Both the position numbers and the translations under genes were made by a program. Positions 1-9,506 of a stretch of 64,000 nucleotides of DNA are shown piece after piece; position 1 is the first letter of the stretch, and the number at the start of each line of letters is the position of its first letter. The notes below the pieces were generated by a model. That model made no database searches. It was not told where the DNA came from and worked only from the letters and a program-made list of their open reading frames with translations. This DNA comes from Erythrobacter aurantius (GTDB lineage: Bacteria > Pseudomonadota > Alphaproteobacteria > Sphingomonadales > Sphingomonadaceae). Location of the stretch: assembly GCF_023823125.1 (NCBI RefSeq), contig NZ_CP090949.1, forward strand, positions 1,140,001-1,204,000, in the 5' to 3' direction.

Positions 1-498
1 AGCGAAATTCCCTATGTTTCCCACCTGCTTGGGGTCGCTGCAATCGCGATCGAGAATGGCTGTGATGAGGATCAGGCTATCGCCGCATTGCTCCATGACG
101 CCGTGGAGGATCAGGGGGGATTGAAAAGGCTCGAGGATATTCGGCACCGCTTCGGTGACCGTGTCGCACGGATTGTCGAACATTGCACTGACAGCCACAT
201 CGAACCCAAACCGGCGTGGCGTGCACGAAAGGAAGCTTACATCGCCTCTCTGGAAGCAAAGCCAGCGGATTCACTGGCGGTTAGCATTGCCGACAAAACG
301 CAAAACGCGAGTGCGATCAACACCGATATTCGCGCCGTTGGCGAAACGGTATGGGAACGGTTTACCGGAGGAAAAGAAGGCAGTCTCTGGTACTATCGCG
401 CGCTTGCAGACACATTCGCCCTCTTGCTTCCCGGTCCGGCAAGTGACCGGTTCGAGCGCGAGGTGAGCGAAATGGAAGACTTGGCTGCAGCCCCCTAA
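1..498 (+). CDS. HD-domain protein, (p)ppGpp hydrolase (MESH1/SpoT)-like, 5' end missing
   Basis: The reading frame is open from the first base, so the gene starts outside the window; 165 residues are visible. Numbering from the window edge, His8, the HD pair His32-Asp33, the following Glu36-Asp37 (LLHDAVED) and a later IADKTQN segment fit the metal-binding and substrate pocket of the HD domain of SpoT/MESH1-type ppGpp hydrolases. That family removes the 3' pyrophosphate from (p)ppGpp in the cytosol. There is no synthetase, TGS or ACT domain in the visible part, so this looks like a small stand-alone hydrolase. A generic HD phosphohydrolase is the alternative. Its stop codon overlaps the stop of the convergent interrupted oxidoreductase gene by 3 bases. 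Confidence 0.75.
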   Translation, partial: SEIPYVSHLLGVAAIAIENGCDEDQAIAALLHDAVEDQGGLKRLEDIRHRFGDRVARIVEHCTDSHIEPKPAWRARKEAYIASLEAKPADSLAVSIADKTQNASAINTDIRAVGETVWERFTGGKEGSLWYYRALADTFALLLPGPASDRFEREVSEMEDLAAAP

Positions 499-808
499 TC
501 CAGTCCCCAATGCACAAGGTTCGGAGATTCCATGTTGCGCCTCAGCCGTTTGGGCACCAGCGCCACACGGGCATCCTTCCAACGCTGCGCCGCCGACCCG
601 AAATCGGTCGCGATCTTTGCCGCATTGCTCGGGATGTCCTTGCCCCAATGCATCGAATAGGGAATGCCCCTGTCGCGCAAAGCTTCGCAAAACCCGCGTG
701 CCGCATCGTCGCTGTCGGAGAATGGAAATTTCTTCATCAACCCGTCGACATTGATCACGGAATTGTTGTCGAAGCGCAGGAAACCCATCCCCGCCGGGCT
801 CCTTTTGG
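495..808 (-). pseudogene. 3' fragment of FAD-dependent (D-arabinono-1,4-lactone oxidase-like) oxidoreductase, split by an IS
   Basis: This is the C-terminal part of the gene whose 5' part lies at 2048-3330. Removing the IS and one copy of the TTGG duplication joins the frames exactly: the 5' part ends in IRFA and the sequence continues KRSPAGMGFLRFD. The fragment codes about 104 residues ending in HWGLD, including the SMHWGK segment typical of the C-terminal domain of aldonolactone oxidases. An internal ATG at 788 would allow a 97-residue remnant, but it has no FAD domain and is unlikely to be functional alone. Confidence 0.88.
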
Positions 809-824
809 TGACGTGCTCCCCTGA
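809..824 (+). repeat. IS left terminal inverted repeat (perfect core)
   Basis: This 16-base sequence is the exact reverse complement of 2032-2047. Similarity continues imperfectly inward to about 850. The orfB stop codon (835-837) lies inside this extended terminal region. Confidence 0.9.
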
Positions 825-834
825 TTGTTACCAG

Positions 835-1725
835 TCAGAGGTAGAGTCTGGCTCCTTCATGATGGTTGTTTGATGGGATGGCAACGTGTCTGGGGGCATG
901 CCCCCAGACACGTTGGCCGGCGATCTCGGCGGGGGTCTTCCCGCCCAGTTTCGAGTGTGGCCTGACCGTGTTGTAATCGTGTCGCCAGGCGGCCAGCACG
1001 AACCGGGCATGGGCCAGCGAGGTGAACAGCGTCTCGTTGAGGCATTCGTCGCGCAGGCGGCCATTGAAGCTCTCCACGAAGCCGTTCTGCATTGGCTTTC
1101 CCGGTGCGATGTAGTGCCACTCGACCCTGCGCTCCTGCGACCAGCGCAGGATGGCCGACGAGGTCAGTTCGGTGCCATTGTCGCTGACCACCGTATGCGG
1201 CTTTCCCCGGATGCCGATAAGGCTGGTCAGTTCCCGCGCTACCCGAGCACCCGACAGCGACGTATCGGCCACCAGCGCCAGGCACTCGCGCGTGTAGTCA
1301 TCGACCACGCACAGGATACGGAAGCGCCGACCGCAGATCAGGCTGTCGGAGACGAAGTCGAGCGACCAACGCTGGTTCGGGCCGTCCGGCAGCACCATCG
1401 GCCTGCGCGTGCCCAAGGCCCTTTTCCGGCCGCCACGGCGACGCACGCGCAGCCCCTCCTCCCGGTAGATGCGCAGCAGCTTCTTGTGGTTGGGCCTGAT
1501 GCCTTCCCGCGCCAGAAGGTAGCCCAGGCGGCGATAGCCGAACCGGCGGCGTTCCGCCGCCAGCTCGCGCAGCCGTTGCCGCAGCGCCCCGTCATCTGGC
1601 CTTGTAGGCTCGTAACGGATTACCCTGCGGCTCACACCAACCAGTGCACACGCCCGACGCTCGCTCACCCCGTGATGCTCCCGGGCATAGGCGACGGCTT
1701 CCCGCTTGGCGCCGGGCGTTACCAT
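835..1725 (-). CDS. IS3-family transposase OrfB (DDE integrase catalytic subunit)
   Basis: The frame codes 296 residues. An N-terminal HTH_21-like part (about 1-90) is followed by an rve integrase core. The acidic triad is visible as Asp in SLDFVSD, Asp in VVSDNGTE and Glu in [13 protein letters not shown], with the usual D-D-35-E spacing. The ATG at 1725 begins within the A7 slippery run that ends orfA, so the active product is expected to be an OrfAB fusion made by -1 frameshifting, as is usual in IS3 elements. No inactivating change is visible. Confidence 0.95.
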   Translation of the reverse strand: MVTPGAKREAVAYAREHHGVSERRACALVGVSRRVIRYEPTRPDDGALRQRLRELAAERRRFGYRRLGYLLAREGIRPNHKKLLRIYREEGLRVRRRGGRKRALGTRRPMVLPDGPNQRWSLDFVSDSLICGRRFRILCVVDDYTRECLALVADTSLSGARVARELTSLIGIRGKPHTVVSDNGTELTSSAILRWSQERRVEWHYIAPGKPMQNGFVESFNGRLRDECLNETLFTSLAHARFVLAAWRHDYNTVRPHSKLGGKTPAEIAGQRVWGHAPRHVAIPSNNHHEGARLYL

Positions 1726-1985
1726 TTTTTTGATGCCAGATCCTTCAGCACCGCGTTGTCCAACATCGCCTCGGCCAGCAGCTTCTTCAGCCGCGAGTTC
1801 TCCTCCTCGAGCGATCGCAGCCGCCGGGCCTCGGACACCTCGAGCCCGCCGAACTTAGACTTCCACTTGTAGAACGTCGCCGAGCTGATCCCGTGGCGGC
1901 GGCAGACCTCAGTCGTCGCCATGCCCGCTTCCTGCTCCTTCAAGATCGCAATGATCTGCTCTTCGTTGAACCTGCTTCGCTTCAT
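1719..1985 (-). CDS. IS3-family transposase OrfA (HTH_Tnp_1)
   Basis: The frame codes 88 residues that begin [20 protein letters not shown]. This is a helix-turn-helix DNA-binding domain (about 5-50) followed by a leucine-zipper-like helix (about 55-85) used for multimerisation. It binds the terminal inverted repeats. The frame ends just after the A7 run and overlaps the start of orfB by 7 bases in the -1 frame. The right terminal repeat lies just upstream and would carry the element's promoter. Confidence 0.95.
   Translation of the reverse strand: MKRSRFNEEQIIAILKEQEAGMATTEVCRRHGISSATFYKWKSKFGGLEVSEARRLRSLEEENSRLKKLLAEAMLDNAVLKDLASKKW
1725..1731 (-). other. A7 slippery sequence for -1 programmed frameshift
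   Basis: Seven T residues on the plus strand read as A7 on the coding strand, at the point where OrfA (SKKW-stop) and OrfB (starting ATGGTAACG) overlap. OrfB is in the -1 frame relative to OrfA. This is the standard A-rich slip site by which IS3 elements make the OrfAB transposase. No stimulatory structure was assessed. Confidence 0.75.
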
Positions 1986-2031
1986 ATCGTCCGACTCCTT
2001 GCGTCAGACTCTACCAAAAAGCGGTCACATT

Positions 2032-2047
2032 TCAGGGGAGCACGTCA
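2032..2047 (-). repeat. IS right terminal inverted repeat (perfect core)
   Basis: This is the exact reverse complement of 809-824. The end of the 5' oxidoreductase fragment reads into this repeat and meets a stop codon at 2032-2034, adding only a few foreign residues. Confidence 0.9.
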
Positions 2048-3330
2048 TTGGCAAAGCGGATCGTGTAGACAAAGTGCGGATCGTACTCCCGCGCGATCTC
2101 AAAGCCTGCTTCCATGGCTTCACGCAGGCGCGCCCTGTCGACACAGATCGCGGCGTTGAAGGTTTCGATCCTGAGCGGCCCGATCTTGCGTGGCTTCCAC
2201 TCCTCGGTGATCTGGCGCAGCGAAACTGGCGCACTTGAAGCTCCGCCGCCATTCGCCAACGATTTGCGGAACGCCGCGAATACAAGTTTGGGTACATTGA
2301 TGAGGCCCCCGACCCCAGCCGCCTCGGCCGCATCATCAACACTTTCGCCTGTAAGAACCGGGCGGTGCGCCGCATCAACATCATCATCGAGCGCCTGGGT
2401 CAGATAGTGCTGGGCATTGCCCGGCGATGCCGCCTTGTGCGCGGGCGCCGGTTCCGACCCGTCACGCCAGTAAACCGATTGCATGACATCTGCATCCGGT
2501 CCCGCATTCGGATCAAACGTAAGTTCGTAGAAGACCGGCGAGCCGTTTCCGATCGATCCAGTCGCGGCGGCGAAATTTCCAGCGGCGACATGATCCCACC
2601 AGCTGGGTGCAAGCGGCACACAGGCCTTGGCCCAGGCAAGAGTGAAACGGGGGACGACCTCAAGCGGGACCACGTTGAGGTATCCGAGCCCCCCGAGATG
2701 GACGATGATATCCTTGAACCGATGATCATGCCCGCGCCCGCCCAATTGCACTGCAAAGCTAGGTGAGAGCACCGGATTGGCCGGATCCTCAATCCAGTGC
2801 GTATGATCCGTCCCGGCAACGAAAAGCATGCCCCGGACATGGGTTTCCAGCCCTGCTTCGTTGAAGAACGAACCATGGGTCCCGGTCGCGATTGCGCCTG
2901 CAAGCGATTGGCCCTTGTGTGACCCGGCAGTCATCAGCGACAGGCCTTTCGCATCCAGCGCGTCCATCAGGGCCGAAAGCTTCGTCCCGCCCGCCGCCAG
3001 CACAAAGCGCGAAGCATTGTTCGCGTGCTCCGGCCGGAGCATTTCCGGCTTCAGGAACCAGACGGCGCCGTCCTTGTCCGTGTCGATCACGATCGCGCGA
3101 TTGGGAAACAGATCGGCTTGCGACCAGGTGGAGCCGAGAATTGCGACGCGCCGGGAACGCCTTCCCAGACCGTCGAACAATTGGCCGAGTGCGGCATTCC
3201 TGTTGCGAATGTCGGTTAGCGGATCAGTGGGAATGCGCGCCTTGATGTTGCAGATTTCCCTCGCATCGCGCCAGCGCGTGCGGTGTTCATCCTGCCAGCG
3301 TTTGCCGTGTTCCCATTCAATATCGATCAT
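2048..3330 (-). pseudogene. 5' fragment of FAD-dependent (D-arabinono-1,4-lactone oxidase-like) oxidoreductase
   Basis: An ATG at 3330 is preceded by a strong GAGGGAGGGG ribosome binding site. About 427 native residues are present: a PCMH-type FAD-binding domain (roughly 40-215) with AILGSTWS and the AGAIATGTHGS motif, then part of the ALO-type substrate domain. The IS at 809-2047 truncates it, and the frame stops at 2032 after four IS-encoded residues. The undisrupted protein would be about 530 residues. Homologues oxidise sugar lactones, sterols or similar alcohols; the substrate cannot be told from the sequence. The truncated product lacks the HWGK-containing C-terminus and is probably inactive. 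Confidence 0.9.
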
Positions 3331-3464
3331 CGCGCCCCTCCCTCGCAGCGGCAGCTACCTGCCTGCAAGCGCCAGATTGTTGATTTTTCGATATTTTGCA
3401 AAGCCGAAATGCACAATTGGCCTTGCCGATGGCTTTGACAGCGGCACCTCAGCGGCGAGGCGCC

Positions 3465-4919
3465 TCAGCTTTCCCGGACTTTCGCGAGGAAGCGATCCAC
3501 CTGTGTTCTCAGCGTGCTGGCCTGCTGTTCGAGCGCAGTGGAACTGTCGAGCACCTGGCTCGCGGCGGTTCCTGTCGAGATCGACAATTCGCGCACTTCC
3601 TTGATCGTGCTTGCCACCTGCTCGGTCCCGCGTGCCGCAAGGTCGATGCTCCGGGCGAGGTCTTGCCCGGCAACCGACTGTTGATCCACCGCACTGGCAA
3701 TGGATACCGCAGTGCTTTCGAGCTGCTGCACTTCGGCTGCGATCGAGCGCAATGCGCTCACGCTTGCCCCGGTTGTATCCTGCATGGTGCGGATCTGTTC
3801 GGCAACTTGCTCGGTCGCCCGGCTCGTCTGCATGGCGAGTTCCTTGACCTCGCTTGCTACGACAGCGAAGCCGCGCCCGGCTTCCCCGCCGCGTGCTGCC
3901 TCGATCGAGGCGTTGAGCGCCAAAAGGTTGGTGCGCTGTGCGATCGTCTGGATCAGCTCGACGATCTGGCCGACCTGCTGTGCAGAATCGGCGAGGGCGG
4001 TGATGGTCGCGTCGGCTTCATTGGCGGAAAGGGTCGCCTTGCGTGCCAGCTCGGCCGATGAAGCCGCCTGCCTGCTGATCTCTCCGATCGACATCGCGAA
4101 TTCGTCCGAGGCGGCGGCTGCTGCTGTCGCTCCGGAATTCGCTTCCTCCATCGAGACTGCGACTTCCGAGGTCCGATTGCTCGATTGTTCGGCGGTAGCT
4201 GCCATCATCGTGGCAGTTGCCTGAAGCTGGCTCGACGCGCTCGCCACGCCGCTCACGACATCGCCCACGGTCCGTTCGAATTGATCGGCGATGTTGCGAA
4301 GGGCGCGCTCGCGTTCCAGCCGCGATTCCTCTTCGACAAGGCGCAGGCGCGTCTTTTCCTCAAGCTCGCTCTCTGCCCGGCGTGCTCTTTCCTTGTAGAG
4401 TTTCTCAAATTGCACCCCGGCGCGGCGCATGCGTTCGGTCACGTCTGCCAATTGGCCGTATTCGTCGCTGCGATCCCGGTGCGGAACGACGATATTGTGT
4501 TGACCGGCACAAATGCGGCCAAGGCAATCAATGAGTTGTTGCGAAGTGCCGATCACATCTTTGCGGATCGCCCTGAACAGGAATCCTGTCAAAACCATGC
4601 TGGCGACTACCAAGCCGACCAGAATGTAGCGCAAGGTATCGATCGATGCCGCAGCGCTGGAAAGGCTTTCCTTGCTGCCGGTGTCGACAGAGGCACTGAT
4701 GATGCCAAGACTGATGAAAGTCGTCGCGACCGTGATCCCCACGATGGCAAAGGGCGCGCCAACCGTCAGCAGCACTTTCTGATTGGTGCTGCGTTGCCGA
4801 AACCAGTTGGTCACCGCATCCGGCTTGTCCTCATATACGAATGCGTCTTCGGCCACTTCGCGGTATTCCGGCTCGCTCTCAAACTCGAAACCGGGTTCCA
4901 GCTTGTCATGCTTGCTCAT
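3465..4919 (-). CDS. Methyl-accepting chemotaxis protein, minimal periplasmic loop
   Basis: The protein has 484 residues. An acidic cytoplasmic N-terminus (about 1-45) is followed by two membrane segments (about 49-73 and 95-115) separated by only about 20 residues, so there is no periplasmic ligand-binding domain. A HAMP-like linker and coiled coil (about 115-230) lead to the MCP signalling domain, whose hairpin tip carries [20 protein letters not shown]. The protein should form arrays with CheA and CheW and control the kinase. No C-terminal CheR/CheB-tethering pentapeptide is visible. The start overlaps the stop of the GGDEF/EAL gene by 4 bases (ATGA), so the two are translationally coupled. 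With no ectodomain, it probably senses a cytoplasmic or membrane-energetic cue. Confidence 0.92.
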   Translation of the reverse strand: MSKHDKLEPGFEFESEPEYREVAEDAFVYEDKPDAVTNWFRQRSTNQKVLLTVGAPFAIVGITVATTFISLGIISASVDTGSKESLSSAAASIDTLRYILVGLVVASMVLTGFLFRAIRKDVIGTSQQLIDCLGRICAGQHNIVVPHRDRSDEYGQLADVTERMRRAGVQFEKLYKERARRAESELEEKTRLRLVEEESRLERERALRNIADQFERTVGDVVSGVASASSQLQATATMMAATAEQSSNRTSEVAVSMEEANSGATAAAAASDEFAMSIGEISRQAASSAELARKATLSANEADATITALADSAQQVGQIVELIQTIAQRTNLLALNASIEAARGGEAGRGFAVVASEVKELAMQTSRATEQVAEQIRTMQDTTGASVSALRSIAAEVQQLESTAVSIASAVDQQSVAGQDLARSIDLAARGTEQVASTIKEVRELSISTGTAASQVLDSSTALEQQASTLRTQVDRFLAKVRES

Positions 4920-6445
4920 GCTGCCTGTCCACCTGACTGTTCACACCGCTCGGCACATTGCTGTGCGATCAGCGTGTCGATCTGCTGTGCGGGCATGGCC
5001 TTGTAATAAAGCCAGCCCTGAATCTGGTCACATCCGGCGAGCCGAACCATGTCGGCTTGCTCAATGGTTTCCACACCTTCTGCCGTCACGCCCATCTTGA
5101 GCGCGCGGGCAACGGCGATGCTTGAAAGCATCATGGCGCGGCTGCCGTCGTCCTCGCCTGCCTGCACCACAAGACTGCGATCGAGTTTCAGCTTTTCGAA
5201 GCGGAACTGGCGCAGGAAGCCGATCGAGGCGTAGCCGGTACCGAAATCATCGAGCGAAATGCGCACGCCGAATTTGCGGATCACATCCAAAGCCCGCTCA
5301 GCCACCACCGGGTCCAGCACCAGACAGGTTTCGGTCACTTCCAGTTCGAGCAGATGAGGAGGGAAGCCGGTTTCTTCGAGTATCTCGCCCAGCTTGATGG
5401 GGAATTCCGGGTTGCGCAGCTGGGCGGCGGAAATGTTCACGGAAAGCGTGATGCCATCCCAGCGCAGGGCATTGGTCACCGCCTCGCGCAGCACCCACAA
5501 GCCGATCGGATTGATGATGCCAGACTGTTCGGCAACAGGAATGAAAATGTTCGGCCCGATCTTCTTGCCATCCCGGCGTTCCCAACGCAGCAGCGCCTCG
5601 ACCGCGACAATCCCGCCCTTGGCTGCATCGACGAGCGGCTGGTAGGCGAGCGAGAACTCCCCGTTGGCAAGCCCGGCACGCAGTTCGTCTTCAAGCTCGC
5701 GCACGGCTTCGCGGCGCTGGTCGAATGTCTGGTTGAACCAGGTGCAGCGCATTTTCCCGCCGCGCTTGGACATTTCCATCGCTACATCCGAACGGCGCAG
5801 CAGCTCCGAGGATGGCAGGCGATCTTCAAGTGTGCTGCGGGCAAGGCCGATGCTGGCGCCCACCGCGATCTGCCGATGGCCGAGCGGGACCGGAGCCTGC
5901 AATTTTTCGAGCAGGGTGCGGCACATGCCTTCGAGGATGGTGCCCGCAACCTTTCCGTGAGTGACAGCGCAGAACTCATCCCCGCCCAGACGATAACACT
6001 GCGCTTCATCGCCAAAAACTTCGCGCATTTCCTGCGCGCATTGCCGGATCAACTGATCGCCAACGGCATGGCCATAGTGATCGTTGATCTGCTTGAAACT
6101 GTCGAGGTCGATCAGCGCAATGGCGACCTCTTCGGCGCTTTGAGAATGACGATCGATGTCGGCGTGCAGGGCGCGGCGATTGGGAAGCTGGCTGAGCGGA
6201 TCCATCACGCCGAGCGTTTCCAACTCGCGGACATTGGCAAAGCCGCTGCGGCTCAACAGGAATATCGTCGCCGCATAAATCAATGCTCCGGCGATCAGCA
6301 GTCCTTCCGGGGCGGCAAATTCCAGAATGTCGCTCGCCAACACCACGAGTGTGATGAGCGCGAACACCAGTGAAACGGTGGCGAGAGGAACCAGCACCAG
6401 CCCGATCGGTGTCAGGCGCATGGGTTTTCTCGGTTCGGGCACCAT
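4916..6445 (-). CDS. Membrane-anchored GGDEF-EAL protein (c-di-GMP cyclase/phosphodiesterase)
   Basis: The protein has 509 residues from the ATG at 6445, which follows GAAGG; a longer frame back to a TTG at 6502 lacks a ribosome site. Two membrane helices at the N-terminus (about 10-35 and 45-65) precede a GGDEF domain with an intact LGGDEF signature and an EAL domain. The EAL domain has [23 protein letters not shown] and AEGVET, all consistent with a catalytically competent phosphodiesterase. It makes and/or degrades cyclic di-GMP at the inner membrane. It lies between cheR and the chemoreceptor gene, overlapping the latter, so c-di-GMP turnover and chemosensing are probably linked. The net activity is not predictable. 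Confidence 0.92.
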   Translation of the reverse strand: MVPEPRKPMRLTPIGLVLVPLATVSLVFALITLVVLASDILEFAAPEGLLIAGALIYAATIFLLSRSGFANVRELETLGVMDPLSQLPNRRALHADIDRHSQSAEEVAIALIDLDSFKQINDHYGHAVGDQLIRQCAQEMREVFGDEAQCYRLGGDEFCAVTHGKVAGTILEGMCRTLLEKLQAPVPLGHRQIAVGASIGLARSTLEDRLPSSELLRRSDVAMEMSKRGGKMRCTWFNQTFDQRREAVRELEDELRAGLANGEFSLAYQPLVDAAKGGIVAVEALLRWERRDGKKIGPNIFIPVAEQSGIINPIGLWVLREAVTNALRWDGITLSVNISAAQLRNPEFPIKLGEILEETGFPPHLLELEVTETCLVLDPVVAERALDVIRKFGVRISLDDFGTGYASIGFLRQFRFEKLKLDRSLVVQAGEDDGSRAMMLSSIAVARALKMGVTAEGVETIEQADMVRLAGCDQIQGWLYYKAMPAQQIDTLIAQQCAERCEQSGGQAA

Positions 6446-6564
6446 GGTTCCTTCGGTTGCGCAATTGAGGAGGTCTGCGAAGGAGCAATTCCTAAACGGC
6501 AACGGCTAATGAAGGGTAAAATCCGCTAGTCCTAAAGCAGGAAACGGGGCGGTATTTGTTAAGC

Positions 6565-7428
6565 CTACCGCGCCGTAATTGCGTTCACAGGCTCGGTTGC
6601 CTCGCGCAGTTCATAAATGCTCATGCGTTTTGGCGAGGGCGTAAAATCACGGGTCTGGCCGATAACGGTCTCTCCGGCGCCAAGCATCAGGAAGCCGTCC
6701 CGCGCGAGCGCGGCGGACAGCCGCCGGAACGCGGTCTCGCGATTTTCCCTTTCGAAATAGAGCAGTACGTTACGGCACAGAACAAGGTCGAAACGCTGCC
6801 GACCGGGCGGTTCTGTGAGGATATTGTGCTGCTGGAAGCGGGTGATTCCGCGCACATGATCGCGGATTTGCCAGCCGTCGGGCGTCTCGTCGAAATGCCG
6901 CAGCATTTGCGCAACTCCCAGCCCGCGCTGGACCTCGAACTGGCTGTAAAGTCCGGTGCGTGCCGCGCGGATCGCCCGGTGCGAGACATCAGTGCCGAGG
7001 ATGTCGATTGTCCAGCCAGCCCAGCGATCCTTCTGGTCTTCGAACAGCATGGCGAGGCTGTGCACTTCCTGACCTGTGGAGCATCCCGCGCACCAGATCG
7101 AAATGCGCTTTGTATGCTCGCGGCGACGCGCCAGTTCGGGGAGGATGTCTTCCGGGATCTGGTCGAAGGCAGGTTTGTCGCGAAAGAAGTAGGTTTCGTT
7201 GTTGAGCAGCGCCTCGACAACTTCGGTCGCTAGATCGTGATCGCTCGCGCGGCGGCGCGGTTCGTCCAGCAGGCAGACGAGCTGATCGACATTGCTGATC
7301 CCGTGTTCGCGAAAGATGCCGGCAAGAGCAGTCGGCACGCGCCAGCGGCGGCTTTCGGTCAGGTGCTGACCGGTCCGCGCGGCCAGCAGATCGGCGATGA
7401 TCTGGTAGGAGGCCTGGCTCACTTCCAT
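6565..7428 (-). CDS. cheR: Chemotaxis protein methyltransferase CheR
   Basis: The protein has 287 residues, the usual CheR length. The ATG at 7428 was chosen because it falls 8 bases after the cheB stop, whereas the longer frame extends into cheB. An N-terminal helical CheR_N domain (about 1-75) is followed by a SAM-binding methyltransferase domain with NNETYFFRD, IWCAGCSTGQEVHSLAM (SAM loop) and FDLVLCRNVLLYF. It methylates glutamates on chemoreceptors for adaptation. It follows cheB in the che operon; a 119-base gap separates it from the GGDEF/EAL start. Confidence 0.95.
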   Translation of the reverse strand: MEVSQASYQIIADLLAARTGQHLTESRRWRVPTALAGIFREHGISNVDQLVCLLDEPRRRASDHDLATEVVEALLNNETYFFRDKPAFDQIPEDILPELARRREHTKRISIWCAGCSTGQEVHSLAMLFEDQKDRWAGWTIDILGTDVSHRAIRAARTGLYSQFEVQRGLGVAQMLRHFDETPDGWQIRDHVRGITRFQQHNILTEPPGRQRFDLVLCRNVLLYFERENRETAFRRLSAALARDGFLMLGAGETVIGQTRDFTPSPKRMSIYELREATEPVNAITAR

Positions 7429-7436
7429 CGACGCGC

Positions 7437-8603
7437 CTACGCCCGGACAGCCGCGGCGCCTGCGCAATGCGCGGACGAAAATTCGGCCATGATCGCCTCA
7501 CCGAGCGTTTGCGGCGCAGCGATCATGCTCGTCAGCCCTGCCTTGGCGACGGCACCGGGCATTCCCCAGACGGCGCTGGTATCGGCGTCTTGTGCCCAAA
7601 TTGCGCCTCCGGCTTCAACCAGAAGCTGTGCCCCTTGCAAGCCGTCCCGTCCCATGCCCGAAAGGATCACGGCAAGCGCACGGCCTTCATATGTGGTCGC
7701 TAGGCTGGCAAGCATGGGATCGACCGAAGGCAGGCATCCGCTGGCCGCCCTTTCGTTGACAACCCGTGTGGCCACCCTGTCGCCCACGCGCCGTACCGTC
7801 ATGTGTCCTTCGCCGCTGGCAATCACGATTTCCCCTTGGCGGATCTCGGTGCCTTCCTCGGCGATGCGGGTTGGCCTGCCGCTCGCGACTTCAATCTGGC
7901 GAGCGAAAACAGGAATGAAGGAGGCGGGAAGGTGCTGGGTGATCAGGATCGGCAGGTCGAAAGCCGGCGTCAGCGCCCGAAGCATCACGTTCAGAGCGTG
8001 AATGCCGCCGGTCGACGCCCCTATGGCGAGAATTTCAGGCCGCTTCGCGCGTCGCTGGCTGGAGCGAATCCCGACCGGCTCACGCGTGTTCGCGGCATTA
8101 GTCTGATCGCTGGCGGTATCGGGGATCGAGGTCCCGAGAGCGCGGATCTTGCCGAGCAGCTGGCTGCGGTAATCCTCGTTGAAGCCGCCTGGCCGGGGCT
8201 TCAGCATGGTGTCAGCGGCGCCCTGTGAAAGCGCCTCCACCGTGGCTTGTGCGCCGTCTTCGGTGAGCGAGGACACCACCATCACTTGCGCATCAGGTGC
8301 CGCGGCAAGAATGTCCGGCAAAGCGATCAGGCCACCCATGCCCGGCATTTCCAGATCGAGCAGGATCACATCGACGGCGGTGTTTTTCAGCTGTGCGATC
8401 CCGCGCTCTGCGCTGGAAGCGGTGTCGGCCACCACCATTCCCGGATCGCTTTCGACCATCCGTTTGAGGACGGTGCGAACAGTAAGCGAGTCGTCGATCA
8501 ACATCACCCGGATCGGATCGGTGGAGGGCGCCGCGTTTGCGCCGTCCGAAACCGGCGACGGTTTTCTCAGCAGCCGGGAGTGATGATCGCCCGGTGGGTT
8601 CAC
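7437..8603 (-). CDS. cheB: Chemotaxis response regulator methylesterase/deamidase CheB
   Basis: The protein has 388 residues. A receiver domain (about 30-150) has the acidic pair Asp37-Asp38 and phosphoacceptor Asp83 in VILLDLEMPGMGG. A linker leads to a CheB methylesterase domain (about 195-380) with the catalytic serine in GASTGG, histidine in ITQHLP and aspartate in ILSGMGRDG. It removes methyl groups from receptors when phosphorylated by CheA. The start is GTG at 8603, overlapping the cheY stop as GTGA, which argues for translational coupling. About 30 residues before the receiver are unusual, so a later start cannot be excluded. Confidence 0.95.
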   Translation of the reverse strand: MNPPGDHHSRLLRKPSPVSDGANAAPSTDPIRVMLIDDSLTVRTVLKRMVESDPGMVVADTASSAERGIAQLKNTAVDVILLDLEMPGMGGLIALPDILAAAPDAQVMVVSSLTEDGAQATVEALSQGAADTMLKPRPGGFNEDYRSQLLGKIRALGTSIPDTASDQTNAANTREPVGIRSSQRRAKRPEILAIGASTGGIHALNVMLRALTPAFDLPILITQHLPASFIPVFARQIEVASGRPTRIAEEGTEIRQGEIVIASGEGHMTVRRVGDRVATRVVNERAASGCLPSVDPMLASLATTYEGRALAVILSGMGRDGLQGAQLLVEAGGAIWAQDADTSAVWGMPGAVAKAGLTSMIAAPQTLGEAIMAEFSSAHCAGAAAVRA

Positions 8604-8965
8604 GCGAAGCCGACCAGTTGCAGTTTGATCTGGAGCGTTTCGTGATCGAACGGCTTCATCACATATTCGTCCGCGCCCGCGCTGATCGCTTCGCGGATAT
8701 GCGCAACGTCATTTTCGGTGGTGCAGAACACAACCTTGGGCTTGTCACCGCCGGGGCGCTGACGCAGCTGGGTGATGAATTCGATGCCTGTCATGACCGG
8801 CATGTTCCAGTCGAGCAGCACGACGTCGGGCATCGACGCCATGCAGGCATCCAGCCCTTCCTTACCGTTTTCGGCTTCGCTCACGGCAAAGCCGAGCGTT
8901 TCGAGAATGTGTCGCGAAACCTTTCGGATCACTCGGGAATCATCGACGATCAGACACGTTTTCAT
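8600..8965 (-). CDS. cheY: Single-domain response regulator CheY
   Basis: The protein has 121 residues and consists of a single receiver domain. Asp8-Asp9 (metal), phosphoacceptor Asp52 (VVLLDWNMP), Thr82/Thr83 and Lys104 (VMKPFD) are all present. It takes phosphate from CheA and carries the signal to a downstream target, classically the flagellar switch. No flagellar genes occur in this window, so the output is unknown. An AAGGGTGG ribosome site precedes the ATG. The 100 bases between cheW and cheY hold no gene that I can support. Confidence 0.95.
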   Translation of the reverse strand: MKTCLIVDDSRVIRKVSRHILETLGFAVSEAENGKEGLDACMASMPDVVLLDWNMPVMTGIEFITQLRQRPGGDKPKVVFCTTENDVAHIREAISAGADEYVMKPFDHETLQIKLQLVGFA

Positions 8966-9065
8966 TGGCCACCCTTCGATCTTGCCCGAAGCGAAATGGC
9001 GTCGGACAGGTCGGTCTCTTCAACGGTACAATCGGCAGCGTTACCCGCAGAAGGTAAGTTTTGGA

Positions 9066-9506
9066 TTAAGCCGCAGCTCCGATTGGATCTGGTCCTGCGA
9101 TCAAGGCCGCGACGTCGATCAGCAGCGCCGGACCCACGCGCGTTTCGATCAGCCCTGTCGCCACGCGCGACCATTCCGGGCCAAAGCCGCCCGGAATTTC
9201 CTCCGGCTGGCCCATGCCCGATGTGATGTCCTCGATCGCATCGATCAGCAATGCATAGGAGTATCCCGAGATGCTGACGACAATCGCACGGTTGTCGGTC
9301 GCCCAGTGATCCGGGTCGAAACCGAGCGCACGGCGGCAGTCTATGACGGTCAGCGCCTGGCTTCGCATGGCCGTGATCCCGGCGATGAAATCCGGTGCCC
9401 GCGGGATCGGAGTAACTGCGGCGATCTCGATCACCGATTGCACATCATGCGCATGCAAGGCGCACCGGCGTCCGGCAATCTGGGCCATGACAAGCAGATC
9501 GTCCAT
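9066..9506 (-). CDS. cheW: Chemotaxis coupling protein CheW
   Basis: The protein has 146 residues with one CheW (SH3-like double barrel) domain spanning almost all of it, including PIPRAPDFIAGI and a C-terminal ALLIDVAAL strand. CheW bridges chemoreceptors and the CheA P5 domain in the array. Its start codon overlaps the cheA stop by one base (TAATG), so the two are coupled in translation. Sequence identity to textbook CheW is modest, but context and fold pattern agree. Confidence 0.93.
   Translation of the reverse strand: MDDLLVMAQIAGRRCALHAHDVQSVIEIAAVTPIPRAPDFIAGITAMRSQALTVIDCRRALGFDPDHWATDNRAIVVSISGYSYALLIDAIEDITSGMGQPEEIPGGFGPEWSRVATGLIETRVGPALLIDVAALIAGPDPIGAAA

Larger units (their letters stand above)
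809..2047 (-). mobile_element. IS3-family insertion sequence, IS407-group-like, complete (1239 bp)
   Basis: The element is delimited by inverted ends that share a perfect 16-bp stretch beginning TGACGTGCTCCCC, followed by an imperfect part that shares GGTAGAGTCTG. It is flanked on both sides by TTGG (805-808 and 2048-2051), a 4-bp target duplication. It carries two overlapping frames (orfA, orfB) in the -1 arrangement typical of IS3 elements. The OrfA sequence and the 4-bp duplication point to the IS407 group, but I could not search ISfinder. Intact ends, an intact DDE transposase and an unaltered duplication suggest a recent and possibly still mobile insertion. Confidence 0.95.

Noticed and set aside
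3399..3427. GCAAAGCC/GGCCTTGC hairpin after the chemoreceptor gene as an intrinsic terminator
   Set aside because: The stem has a mismatch and A residues, not T, follow on the transcribed strand.
8962..9174. 70-codon frame whose stop overlaps the cheY start
   Set aside because: Most of it overlaps cheW in another frame and is Arg-rich. The ATGA overlap with cheY is suggestive, but no start signal or family supports it.
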